DNA from: Lumbricus terrestris
Taxonomy: Eukaryota; Annelida; Clitellata; Crassiclitellata; Lumbricidae
Assembly (NCBI GenBank): GCA_949752735.1
Contig: OX457037.1
Location: 63,737,686 to 63,801,685, forward strand
Direction: 5' to 3'
DNA: 64,000 nucleotides
Shown here: positions 1 to 9,661 of the stretch, in pieces
Position numbering within the stretch: the first letter of the stretch is position 1
Layout: each line of letters starts with the position of its first letter
Position numbers and translations under genes: made by a program
Notes under the pieces: model-generated
What the model saw: only the letters and a program-made list of their open reading frames with translations
Database searches by the model: none
Told to the model about the DNA's origin: nothing

Positions 1-640
1 ATTTATATGAACAAACTTCGAACAATATAAGTTAGAAAAGATTGGCAACGCCCGAATGAGAAATATTAGTTCATAATTCATAATAGGCCTTAGACCCTAT
101 ATTTCATATTAATTCATAATATGCCTTAGCCTATAAGTAGTCAAGTGCGCAGTGGACACCTACGAGCTGTCAGCCCATGGACAATGAAGAAGAATTATAG
201 GCCTTATAGTAGCCTCAATCATACAATACAACAAACAATTAATGGCGCAGCAAACGCAGGTCTTAGTCAGGTCAAAATTCGGAATTTCTGGCACACGTGA
301 ATCCATTAAGACAGAGTTGCAGCCTATAGCTGAAAAGCAATTTAAGAAAAGTAAGTATTAAGCATATGTTGAGAACGATATGACATTTATGCGACCGTCG
401 TGAGCGATATAGGCTTGCTTAAGATTAGGCCTACTTAGGCATAGGTCTATTCCTTAGCCTAACGTTATAAGCGTCATGTTTGATCCAGGATAGTGTCTGA
501 TTTGTTATTATATGCACATGACACAAAAACAATTACAAGACAACCTTTAATAGACTGGAACAATTTACGTACATATAGGCCTAAATAATGTAAGTCTTAG
601 CTCCTATAGGCCATATTCTACTTTTGAAACAATCTGATTC
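1..640. other. Intergenic AT-rich DNA, no gene seen
   Basis: No coding potential or recognisable repeat was found. The stretch contains several copies of the host-typical words TAGGCCTA and TAGGCCTTA. Confidence 0.5.
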
Positions 641-744
641 AAATCAAACATTCTTGCAAACCACAACTTGCGTTTCTACTATGCTGAAGTGGGTCGTTGG
701 TCTAGAATATTTTAATATGATATTGTTCTTATTATTGACATTCC
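640..744 (-). other. 3' flank of CARD unit 1, paralogous to 35430-35530
   Basis: This flank closely matches the flank downstream of the CARD exon at 35.6 kb (same text about the words GTGGGTCGTTGGTCTAGAAT). It shows that the duplication extends past the CARD stop codon. The match is interrupted here by the MITE at 745-1095. Confidence 0.7.
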
Positions 745-1095
745 CATAGGCGGAGACCTGGGCCGAGAATTGGGGGGGGACGGAAAGACGCGAAATTTTT
801 CGAAAAATTTCTGACGACCGGCGAAATCTCGAGAAAATTTCTTGTTTTCGCCGCCAAAAAAGTTGATGACTTTTTTTAGTCATCCGGCCAAATCTCGACT
901 TTAGTCATCCGGCCAAATCTCGACGAAATTTTCTATTTTCGCCGCCAAAAAGTTGATGACTTTTTTAGTCTTGACGCTCAACGATTGGGGGGGGACAAAT
1001 GCATGGGTCGTCCCCCCCAACACTTCCATTAGGGGGACCGTCCCCCCTAGGTCTCCGCCCATGGACGCTCTGTCCCCCCTAGGTCTCCGCCCATG
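745..1095. mobile_element. hAT-like MITE inserted in CARD unit 1 flank
   Basis: The 351-bp non-coding element has inverted ends (CATAGGCGGAGACC at the left, GGTCTCCGCCCATG at the right). It is flanked by 8-bp near-duplicates gacattcc (737-744) and gacgttcc (1096-1103). The paralogous locus at about 35520-35535 reads straight through without the element, so it acts as an empty site. The right end is internally duplicated (CCTAGGTCTCCGCCCATGG occurs twice, about 35 bp apart). The inner part has repeated runs of the type AGTCATCCGGCCAAATCTCG. No transposase is encoded. Confidence 0.8.
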
Positions 1096-1121
1096 GACGT
1101 TCCCTATCTCATTAAAATAAT

Positions 1122-1127
1122 TTTATT
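1122..1127 (-). promoter_or_regulatory. Poly(A) signal AATAAA of CARD unit 1
   Basis: AATAAA reads on the minus strand about 22 nt past the TAG stop of the CARD frame. The same signal sits at the same distance in unit 3, which supports this exon being the 3'-terminal one. Confidence 0.6.
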
Positions 1128-1148
1128 GTATGTGGAAATGTGAATAGG

Positions 1149-1520
1149 CTAATAACCGTCTGAATCGGGCGGTTCCTCTGGTTGTACACGGATCGCAGGT
1201 CCTGGTTCTTGATTGTCGATCTCTTCGAGTAAGTAGTGATCCACTTTACTCAAGGCTTGTCGTACAACGAGAAATGCTTTGGGATGCTTAATGGAGAATA
1301 GATGGTCGAGAATAGCTCGACATCTGTCTGATGGGATAGGATTGACATGGTGGATCCTTTGCTTTTGGTCGATGGTGATCACGTTTTCTTGCACCAACCA
1401 ATCAGACAGCCGATCCGGTTCAACATCGGACACAAACTTGGCATAGACTTTCAATATCCGATGCCTTACCTCATCATTTGTGAAAACATCTGATGCATAA
1501 TACAAACATTTTGCAACCAT
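1149..1520 (-). pseudogene. CARD exon, unit 1 (probably non-functional copy)
   Basis: The open frame of 123 residues carries a CARD-like death fold: an amphipathic helix (DEVRHRILKVYAKFVSDV), then LSDWLVQENVITIDQKQRI, SDRCRAILDHLF and AFLVVRQAL, ending LLEEID. CARD domains normally mediate homotypic assembly in apoptosis or innate-immune signalling; that role is family knowledge, not shown here. Units 2 and 3 have a splice acceptor TTAG directly before TTGCAAAATG. Here the same position reads CTATGG, so the AG is lost. The matching exon 1 (11785-11803) has TTG where unit 2 has ATG. The coding frame itself is undamaged, so inactivation would be recent, or an alternative start is used. Confidence 0.7.
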
Positions 1521-1544
1521 AGAACATTAAACTTTTCATTATTC

Positions 1545-3003
1545 TGGGATTGCAAAAGGGCGTGGCCTATGTGGTCGGCCATATTGGTGTACAGCTGTGA
1601 ACTGTTGTCAACGTAGGCTACACGACGTTACACGGTGAATTGTTAGTTGATGGAATAAAGTTATCGTCATAGGCCTATTGATCTATCCATAGGCCTATGC
1701 CTTAATAGATATATCGGTCTAAACACCATCCAGCCTGGATCGACCCGAATCTCTGAAGCGAATTTCGGCCGGAGCCCAAATCTGCTATAATTAACAAGTA
1801 GGCCTAGGTCGATCTATGCTTTTTGCTGCTTCACGGTCTGTATACATGGCTGGGCTTCTTCCAACGTACATAGGGCTGCCAACCGTCCCGGATTCGCCGG
1901 GACAATCCCGGAATTGGCCCTGTGTGTCCCGTGTCCCGGACTGATCCCAAATTGTCCGGGAATTTGCTGTTAGAACCCACATTCCACAATATTGTTCTTA
2001 TTTTGCACACTAAACTTAATAGATTGTTCGATGAATTTGACGTTGTTGGCTAAACATCAAATGTTGGACAGCGCTTGTTTGAAGTTTCAAAACTTTACAA
2101 ACCTCTGATACTCAGTATAGGCCTAGCATATTTTGTCCTTCGTAGGCCTATATTCTCTCATTCCGTTTTAATGCTTTTTGCGAGAGAGCGTTCAGCATTA
2201 TGGACGACCTGTTGTCTAGCAATCGCAATTAAACCTAGCTGAGCATCGACCTTGTAAAAGCGGAACTGTCAATAGGCCTACACATCAATTTTGACATGAC
2301 ATGTGCTATTTTCTACGACTTTGTGACCAGTGTTCTGGAACTGCTTAAATATCAGCAGAGTAAATCGTTTGGGCTAAGTTCTGCTGTCCGGCAGCCGACT
2401 TAATCATTTCATAAATTGACATTAAATTTTGTAATCTGCATGCATGCACGATGTCGCTTATAATTTTGTAGGTTAACTTTCAACATCGCTCGTGCTGGGC
2501 TCATAAGTCTGCTTACTCTGGTATACGTAGGCCCAAGTTACTGGAACTTACATTTATTTTTTTAAAATCCCTTCTTGACGTCGTTTCTAATGCTAAATTT
2601 AGGCTACTTATCTTCTGGCAATTTATCTACAAAATTATTAACTAGGCCTACTCTTTTTGTAGATTTTAGGTTAGATCGTATAATTGGACTGACACAGCAT
2701 TAGTTACATTAGGCCTATTTTGCTTGCGATCGATTGCATGTCTCTGGCTGTAGTTTTTAGCCGCCGATGCTCTTCTCGCGTTAACCTCGACATTCAAGCT
2801 CGTGTACTTTGGACTTCTCTAATTGAACCTTTATCTCTGACAGTAAGTTTGCCGCAGACAAAACAGTAAAAACACAGAAAATCATTTTTATAATAAGCGC
2901 CATTCGCATACGTATCCAATGTCAACAAGCATTGCCTGCGAACCAATATGGCGCAGGCCATTATGCAAATGAGCCGTTACGTCATTAGGCAAGGGGTGAA
3001 TAG
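1545..3003. other. About 1.46-kb insertion in the CARD unit 1 intron
   Basis: Sequence 5' of the CARD exon matches units 2 and 3 up to about 1544 and resumes at about 3004 (TTCTCAAATTTCTTCTATC). The intervening DNA is therefore extra in this copy. I see no clear inverted ends or coding sequence. It holds a short run of CCCGG-rich repeats (1871-1985, words like CCGTCCCGG and GTCCGGGAA) that resembles a degraded hAT terminus. Confidence 0.5.
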
Positions 3004-3200
3004 GCTAATTCTCAAATTTCTTCTATCAAAACGACTTCATATTTTGTACTATAGGGCGTCTCGATAGGTCATGAACGATTTTGAATGCAGATAAAATTTA
3101 ATATATATTATGTTATACACAATATAATGTGAAAAGCTGTATACTGGCGGATAGGTTGTTCAAATGAGAATGTTACGCAAATTTGTTTTAGATCACTAGC

Positions 3201-3569
3201 TGTCACGGTCACAGCATCTAGAAGCGAGGGGGTCGCGGAGGCCACAGTCGGCATCTGGAGGCGAAGGGGTCACCGGGTTCACGGGCGACGGGCGTGAGCC
3301 CATCAACACCTCCGTGGTGGACCCAAACGACCCCCACGGGACGCCTTTTGAAGTGGCGGCGAAGGGCCTACGACCAGATGTGGTCGAATTGGACACGGGC
3401 GCTTTGAGGCGGCCACCCGACTGGGCGATGGACCGTTAACGCCGGCTGCCCAGGGCCACTAAGGCGGCCGGCGTCACTATATAAGACAATGGAGGCCATT
3501 ATGAGAGGAGGCCCGGCAGACGCGCTTAAGACAAGATCGACCAACAAAGAATAACTGAATTAAATTTAC
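3201..3569 (+). repeat. 5' LTR of the Gmr1-type element (short form)
   Basis: It begins TGTCACGGTCACAGC and is near-identical to 9662-10030. A TATATAAG box lies at 3478-3485. It stops where a primer-binding site begins, so it lacks the last 172 bp present in the 3' LTR, including the AATAAA. Confidence 0.85.
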
Positions 3570-3592
3570 TGGTGTCAGAAGCGAGATTGAAC
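3570..3592 (+). other. Primer-binding site, tRNA-Leu type
   Basis: TGGTGTCAGAAGCGAGATTG follows the 5' LTR directly. It resembles the complement of the 3' end (with CCA) of an animal tRNA-Leu, with a few mismatches. It is the expected priming site for minus-strand DNA synthesis. Confidence 0.65.
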
Positions 3593-3674
3593 TAAGAGTT
3601 GCCGGTACAGTCAGCGACCAGCAGCCTTACGTGGACAGTGCGAGGACGGAGGAACCAACGCAGAGGATTGGGAT

Positions 3675-3992
3675 AACAAGCTGCAGACAGCCAGCGAGGA
3701 CGCTGAGGATCGAACGGCCTAGTTGCAGTCAGCCAACGAGGACGGACGAACAGCGGACGGTCAACCGAGGATCGGAAGGACAATCTGCGAACAGCCAGCG
3801 AGGACGCTGAGGATCGAACGGCCTAGTTGCAGTCAGCCAACGAGGACGGACGAACAGCGGACGGTCAACCGAGGAGCGGAAGGACAATCTGCGGACAGCC
3901 AGCGAGGACGCTGAGGATCGGACGGCCAAGTTGCAGTCAGCCAACGAGGACGGACGGACAGCGGACGGTCAACCGAGGATCGGGAGGATCAA
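3675..3992 (+). repeat. 104-bp tandem repeat, about 3 copies, in the element leader
   Basis: The units begin at equivalent positions 3723, 3827 and 3931 (TTGCAGTCAGCCAACGAGGA), a spacing of exactly 104 bp, with few differences. They lie between PBS and gag in the untranslated leader. Short open frames across them are translations of the repeat, not genes. Confidence 0.85.
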
Positions 3993-4194
3993 CTGGAATC
4001 CATGAGACGGAAGTCAAGCCGACGACCAACAAAAGGGTAGGACTCTTACGTTGTTGGCTGGTTTTATCTGTGCAAGAGAGGAGTGGCAATCACGGGCCGA
4101 GAGTTGGCTGCAGCGAAAACCACTTCTTTTAATATCATCTGCATATTGATTTGAATTGATGCATTGCTTTGATATCGTTTAATGATTGATTGAC

Positions 4195-4460
4195 TCGTTT
4201 TTGTGCATTGCTTGGCGCCCCATTTAGTCACTGAGTTACTGGTTTGTTGGCTCTTGTGCATTGCATCATTCAGTGACTGACTTTTGTGGCTTCTATGCAT
4301 TGCATCGTTCAGTGACTGACTTTTTTGACTTTTGTGCATTGCATCATTCAGCGACTTACTTTTTTGACTGTTGTGCATTGCATCATTGAGCGATTGGTTT
4401 GTTGGCTTTGGTGCATTGCATCATTGAGCGATTGGTTTGTTGGCTTTTGTGCATTGGGCG
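4195..4460 (+). repeat. About 40-bp degenerate tandem repeats upstream of gag
   Basis: About six units share GTGCATTGCATCATTCAGTGACTG-like text (longest shared words GTGCATTGCATCATT and TTTGTTGGCTTT). They lie just 5' of the gag start in the leader. Confidence 0.75.
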
Positions 4461-4514
4461 TTGCATCTACTTACTGGCGTACCTACGTGCTTTCTATCTC
4501 TATCCTCTTCTATC

Positions 4515-5984
4515 ATGGATAATCTCACACCCGATAAGCAAGCGCAGATTAAGAAGATGTCCGATGAGAGGTTAAGAGCGTACCTACTCAAGGACGACAT
4601 GGAAGACGAGATCGTCTTTGCGATGGACCGCCATCAGTTAATGGAAGAATGGGCGGCCAAGGTGGCCGAAAGGCAATGTAAGGATTATGAGGAAGGTGGG
4701 GTAACTTCACCAGAACTAGAGTCCCTACAATGGAGAGGAGGTCAGGACATCGAACGACTCAAGTTTGAATTTGAAGTTCGGAAGTATGAGGAAGAGAGAA
4801 AGGCAAGGGAGGAAGAGCGGGAACGCCAGAGAAGACGAGAGGATGAGGAGAGAAGGGCCAGAGATGAAGAGAGAAGGGCAAGAGAGGAAGAGAGGGAGCG
4901 ACAGAGAAGACGAGAGGATGAGGAAAGGAAAGCAAGAGAGGATGAAAGACGGATTAGAGAAAGAGAGGCAGCCATACGAGAGACAGAACGGACAGAAAGG
5001 AGAGCGAGAGAGGAAAGAGAACAGTTGCTCAGAGAAGAAGATCGGAGATTTAAACATTCGCTAGCTAGCCGAACGAAACACTTCGGGGAATTAATGAAGA
5101 GTGTTTTGTGGAGATTTCCACAGGATTCAGCAGAAATCCCGGCATTTTTTGATCACATGGACAATTTATTTAAGATCTACGAAGTTGATGATGATGTGAA
5201 GGCGAAACTTCTCTTAGCTAACTTAAGTGAGCGAGCGAAAGCTGTTGCAACGCGCTTAGAACACACACAGTTAAATGATTACGAGGGATTGAAAAAATTC
5301 CTGCTCAGGGAATTTAAGATCAGCCCTATACACCTAAGGGACAAGTTTCTCACATTACGTAAGTCTCAAGACGAAACATACACCATTTATATGGCAAGGT
5401 TACATAACACCTTGATGCATTATTTGCGTAGTCGAGAAGTCAACAACGATTTTGACGAACTTGTGAGCCTGCTCTGCGCAGACAGATTAAAGGAGCATAT
5501 CCCTAAGGGCTGCCTAGATTTCATTCTCACACAGGAGACAGATGGGTGGCTAAGACACAATGATCTTGCCAGCTCTGTCGATCTGTATGCAGCGTCGCAC
5601 ACGATCAGCGGGGATCCACTGCGGTCGTCTGGACCGACGGCGTCAGGCGCCAGTCGATCAGGGAACCAGTCAGATTCTAACACCCACCCCAGGGCAATAA
5701 AATCAGACGGCAGGAGCGATGGAAGGGACGCAAGCCAGCGGGCGAAGGAAGACGCCCGACAGAAGGGCCTTTGTTTCAAATGTGGGGGAGGGGGGCATTT
5801 GGCGAGGGCCTGTGTGGGCAATAAACCCCAAGGGGAGGGGACTAAACGGGCACTGGTCAATGCATGTGCACTCCGACCCCCCCAAACAGAGCAACACATC
5901 TCAAGCAGAGGGCTGCCAGAGGGCGGCAGTATCAAAGGATGCGACGATCGACGAAGGCTTATCGCCAGATGTCGACGCAGATAA
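4515..5984 (+). CDS. gag: Gag polyprotein of the Gmr1-type element
   Basis: About 490 residues, starting at MDNLTPDKQ. I chose this ATG because the frame upstream runs into the leader repeats. Residues about 90-178 are a highly charged E/R-rich coiled coil. Residues about 195-375 look like a retrotransposon capsid domain (helical, with FPQDSAEIPAFFDHMD and LRDKFLTLRKSQDETY). A CCHC zinc knuckle CX2CX4HX4C (Cys420, Cys423, His428, Cys433) would bind RNA. The role is assembling virus-like particles around element RNA in the cytoplasm. Pol overlaps the 3' 266 bp in the +1 frame, so pol expression presumably needs +1 frameshifting. The frame is undamaged. Confidence 0.9.
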   Translation: MDNLTPDKQAQIKKMSDERLRAYLLKDDMEDEIVFAMDRHQLMEEWAAKVAERQCKDYEEGGVTSPELESLQWRGGQDIERLKFEFEVRKYEEERKAREEERERQRRREDEERRARDEERRAREEERERQRRREDEERKAREDERRIREREAAIRETERTERRAREEREQLLREEDRRFKHSLASRTKHFGELMKSVLWRFPQDSAEIPAFFDHMDNLFKIYEVDDDVKAKLLLANLSERAKAVATRLEHTQLNDYEGLKKFLLREFKISPIHLRDKFLTLRKSQDETYTIYMARLHNTLMHYLRSREVNNDFDELVSLLCADRLKEHIPKGCLDFILTQETDGWLRHNDLASSVDLYAASHTISGDPLRSSGPTASGASRSGNQSDSNTHPRAIKSDGRSDGRDASQRAKEDARQKGLCFKCGGGGHLARACVGNKPQGEGTKRALVNACALRPPQTEQHISSRGLPEGGSIKGCDDRRRLIARCRRR

Positions 5985-8900
5985 GACACGAGGTGATATA
6001 AGCAGCAGAGGAGAAACGTCGGATAATCACGTGGCTTTCATTGATACAGAAGAGTTTCATGTAAGATCTTACGTACAGGTGGAAATTGAGCACATACCCG
6101 CCCAGAACGCCTTAGTTGATGGGGGTGCTCAAGTTTGCTGCATACGAGAATCACTAATTAGCCATCTGCAGCTGCCCAACGACAAACAGGTTTACCTAGC
6201 GGGCATGAGGGGGCAAGCAGAGTTGGTCAATGTCGTCCGACTGTATGTAAAGCCCGTCTGTAATACAACACCTTCGGTCGTAAATATCGCTCCAAGAATA
6301 CGCGTGTGGTTCGCAGTGGTGAAGGATCTAAATGAAGCTGTTATATTAACGCCAAGCGTCACAGCTGTGATAAGGGACGTTTCGCATTATAATGTGCTAG
6401 CACTTAGTGCTAACGAACCAGAAGCAGAGGTCGGGGAGGGGCAGGCGATTAACACAGCTTCCACCCCAATGCCCCATACCATAGATGATAGGGAGGCGAG
6501 ACAAGATAACGGTCTCGGTTGTGTACAAGCGACCCCTGCTGCTGACGACGACATCAGTACGGGTGTTAATGCCAAGGCAGAAGAAACGAAGGCGGTGGAG
6601 CGGCGTGATGATGATGATGATGATGACGACGACGACAACTCCAAGCCGACGTTTATGGACACGGAGCGTCCAGACCCGTTATGCAATGATCGCGTGGCAG
6701 ATGTAGATACTCTAGTCCAAGAACAGCGTCGATGTAGTGCGCTGAATCCCTGTTGGAAGTTAGCTCGAGAAAATAAGAACAACTTTTACATAGAAAACAA
6801 CTTATTGTATCATCGCGATACCGTCGTAGGTCACAAGGTATCCCAGCTATGCCTGCCTGAGACACGCATTGGCACCGTGCTTGAAGTCGCTCATGATGCG
6901 CCCTTCGGGGGTCACATGGCGTTCAAGACCACTAGGTGTCGGATCAAGTTAGGCTTTTGGTTTCCGAAGATGAATGAACGAATCAAGGCCTATTGCTCCT
7001 CCTGTGAGATATGTCAACTAAGGGCACCGGTCAGAACGGCTGATCGGGTCCCCATCTCACCCATCCCCAGGGGCGATGACCTCCCGTTCACTCATCTGAT
7101 CATGGACTGTATAGGGCCGATTCTACCACTAGAAGACCCAGCAGTGACAAAACCTGAATTCAATTACGCATTGGTCATTGTAGACAAGTTTTCTCGGTGG
7201 CCCATGGCATACCCCTTACGATCTTTGAGTGCAAAGGGCGTTTGCGACGCCCTGTTGCAAGTATTCATGACGTTCTCTATTCCCAAGGTCATCAGCTCCG
7301 ATTGTGGTAGCAACTTCACCAGCAAATTGACGCAAGAGTTTTTGAAGCGTCTTGGTTGCTCCCCTCGTTTCGCAACTCCAGGCCATCCGGAGGCCTCGGG
7401 ACTCGTGGAGAGATGTAATCAGAGTCTGAAGACAATGATCTACAAGCTCGCACAATCCGAACCCCGAGGCTGGCATCGTCTTCTTCCTTTTGTACTGTGG
7501 AGTTTGCGGGAGAGACCATCAGCAACAACGCATGTTAGTCCATTTACCCTTGTGTACGGAACGCTGCCTAGAGGACCTCTCAACGTTCTGAAGGAATCTT
7601 GGGCCGGGGAACGAGAACTGCCTTTGAACATCGGCAAAACACCAGAAGAATACCTCCGAACTCTCAAGGAAAATTTAGAATTTGCGAAGATGTACGCTGA
7701 TTACCATACCGAGATCGAACAGAAACGGTATGTAGATAAATACAATTTGCGAAGCACAGACCGCAAATATGAAGAGGGCGATAAGGTGATCGTGTTGGCT
7801 CCAGACGCGCACAGGAGTAAGCTATATAGTCGTTGGCAAGGGCCAGCGATTATCGTCAAGGTGAAATCACCTTATTCGTATGTGGTCGAATTAGACGGAA
7901 AGAAGCGACACATACATGCGAATAAGGTGAGACGCTTTCATGAGCGCATCGAGCGCGCGCTGGTGAACAACTGCGCGGTTGTTTACGACGGAGACGAAGA
8001 CTTCGGATCAATACACGTGGTAGAAAAGTGTAGTGCAAATGAAATGCAACCCAGTTTACAAATCAACCCAGATACCGTGCAGCACCTGACGGACGAGGAG
8101 AAACGTCAATTATTCAATGTGCTAGATAAATTCCCCGAGATATTCTCAGATAAACCCGGGTATTGCCCTCTTGTTGAACACGAAATCCGACTCACATCTG
8201 ATTTCAAGCCCAGGCGGCTGAGAGCCTACAAGGTCCCTGAACTACTCAAACCGGAAGTGGATAGGCAGATAAGGGAGATGTTAGAACAAAACATTATTGT
8301 GCCTTCGAATAGCGAGATGGCCAGTCCTGTGGTCTGTGTTTTGAAGGGGCCCCAGGGTAAAAACGGGGTCAGACTAGCAATAGACTACCGCCATGTAAAC
8401 CGTTACTCTCTCGGGGACTGTTTTCCAACTCCAGATATCGGAGACGTCTTGCAGAAGGTGGGTCGGGCAAATTTCATCAGCTGTTTCGATGCCAAAAGCG
8501 GATATTGGCAGCTTCCGGTCAAGGAAGAATCTCGATGGGTTACTGCTTTTGTCTGTGATTCGGGTCTTTACGAATTCCAACGCATGCCTTTCGGGCTCAA
8601 ATCCGCCTCAAATAGTTTCATGCGATGCATTTCCCGGATCTTGGAGCCAGTAAAACAGTTCACAGAACCGTTTGTAGACGACATGTCCGTATATTCCATG
8701 ACCTGGGCCGAACACCTAGATCATTTAGAGAAGTTCTTCCAGACTATCAGGGAGTCAGGCTTAACATTAAACTTGAAGAAATCCAGCTTTGCGAAGGGCA
8801 AGACGTCCTTTGTCGGTCACGTGGTAGGTTCAGGAGTCATTGAACCCGATCCGATCAAGATCGCAACGTTGGGGGATATTCAAACCCCGCAGACAAAAAA

Positions 8901-9474
8901 AGATGTCCGACGGGTCATGGGCTTTTTCAGCTATTTCCGGAATTTTATACCGGCTCTGGCTGAAACAGCTCGACCTATCACAGATCTAACACAAAAGAAT
9001 ATACCCAACAAGGTACCATGGGGTCCAACCCAGCAGACGGCTTTGGATAAATTAAGAAATGATCTAAGTAAAGCCACTCAGTTATACACAGTAGACTTTT
9101 CTAAGATCTTTGGCCTTCTTGTCGACGCTAGCGCCTTAGCTATAGGGTGCTGTCTTATTCAATGGGCCGACGACGGCAGCGAGAGGCCAATCTCTTTCGC
9201 CAGCATGAAGCTGTCCAACACGCAGACTCGTTGGTCTACGATTGAACGTGAGGCCTTCGCTGTCATCTGGGCATTGAAGAGATTTAGATCTTGGGTTCTC
9301 CTTTCTAAGGTCATCGTCTTTTCCGACCATAACCCTCTGACATTCTTGACGGAGACGGCACCTAAAAGTGCGAAATTATCCCGCTGGTCACTGGCTTTGC
9401 AGGAATTTGACGTGGACTTCCGCTATCGTCCTGGACATAAAAATGTTGCAGCCGACTTCTTGTCCCGGATTTGA
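5719..9474 (+). CDS. pol: Pol polyprotein (PR-INT-RT-RNase H), Gmr1-type
   Basis: The open frame is 1251 residues from the first ATG; its true N-terminus is probably set by frameshifting from gag. Domains in order: a retropepsin-like segment with ALVDGGAQVCC (Asp134, atypical DGG instead of DTG/DSG); an aspartate run near residue 300; the integrase HHCC finger (His392, His399, then Cys429 and Cys432); the integrase core with Asp463, Asp528 and Glu564 (D-D-35-E); a GPY/F-like region (RWQGPAIIVKV); reverse transcriptase with FVDD (Asp987, Asp988); and RNase H with Asp1136, Glu1176 and Asp1203. No chromodomain is visible. Integrase precedes RT, the reverse of ordinary Ty3/gypsy. No stop or frameshift interrupts it, so the element may still be active. 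Confidence 0.93.
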   Translation: MEGTQASGRRKTPDRRAFVSNVGEGGIWRGPVWAINPKGRGLNGHWSMHVHSDPPKQSNTSQAEGCQRAAVSKDATIDEGLSPDVDADKTRGDISSRGETSDNHVAFIDTEEFHVRSYVQVEIEHIPAQNALVDGGAQVCCIRESLISHLQLPNDKQVYLAGMRGQAELVNVVRLYVKPVCNTTPSVVNIAPRIRVWFAVVKDLNEAVILTPSVTAVIRDVSHYNVLALSANEPEAEVGEGQAINTASTPMPHTIDDREARQDNGLGCVQATPAADDDISTGVNAKAEETKAVERRDDDDDDDDDDNSKPTFMDTERPDPLCNDRVADVDTLVQEQRRCSALNPCWKLARENKNNFYIENNLLYHRDTVVGHKVSQLCLPETRIGTVLEVAHDAPFGGHMAFKTTRCRIKLGFWFPKMNERIKAYCSSCEICQLRAPVRTADRVPISPIPRGDDLPFTHLIMDCIGPILPLEDPAVTKPEFNYALVIVDKFSRWPMAYPLRSLSAKGVCDALLQVFMTFSIPKVISSDCGSNFTSKLTQEFLKRLGCSPRFATPGHPEASGLVERCNQSLKTMIYKLAQSEPRGWHRLLPFVLWSLRERPSATTHVSPFTLVYGTLPRGPLNVLKESWAGERELPLNIGKTPEEYLRTLKENLEFAKMYADYHTEIEQKRYVDKYNLRSTDRKYEEGDKVIVLAPDAHRSKLYSRWQGPAIIVKVKSPYSYVVELDGKKRHIHANKVRRFHERIERALVNNCAVVYDGDEDFGSIHVVEKCSANEMQPSLQINPDTVQHLTDEEKRQLFNVLDKFPEIFSDKPGYCPLVEHEIRLTSDFKPRRLRAYKVPELLKPEVDRQIREMLEQNIIVPSNSEMASPVVCVLKGPQGKNGVRLAIDYRHVNRYSLGDCFPTPDIGDVLQKVGRANFISCFDAKSGYWQLPVKEESRWVTAFVCDSGLYEFQRMPFGLKSASNSFMRCISRILEPVKQFTEPFVDDMSVYSMTWAEHLDHLEKFFQTIRESGLTLNLKKSSFAKGKTSFVGHVVGSGVIEPDPIKIATLGDIQTPQTKKDVRRVMGFFSYFRNFIPALAETARPITDLTQKNIPNKVPWGPTQQTALDKLRNDLSKATQLYTVDFSKIFGLLVDASALAIGCCLIQWADDGSERPISFASMKLSNTQTRWSTIEREAFAVIWALKRFRSWVLLSKVIVFSDHNPLTFLTETAPKSAKLSRWSLALQEFDVDFRYRPGHKNVAADFLSRI

Positions 9475-9648
9475 CGGAGGGGCTAGAAGGAGACCAGCCG
9501 CGGCGGGGAGCCTACCCGGTCTAAATGTACATATTGTTTATATTATGTTTGTTTGATATTATGTTTCATGTTCTGCGATGCTGTCGACCGGACGAGTGTT
9601 GCTGAAAATGACGTCGTCAATGGATCGACGACCCATGACTCCGTCTTT

Positions 9649-9661
9649 GAGGAGGGAGTAA
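9649..9661 (+). other. Polypurine tract
   Basis: GAGGAGGGAGTAA abuts the 3' LTR and is the expected primer for plus-strand synthesis. Confidence 0.7.

Noticed and set aside
4725..5064. Antisense and alternate-frame open frames over gag
   Set aside because: Shadows of the E/R-rich coiled-coil codons of the real gag frame.
6387..6782. Antisense serine-rich frame over pol
   Set aside because: Mirror of the GAT/GAC aspartate run in the intact pol.
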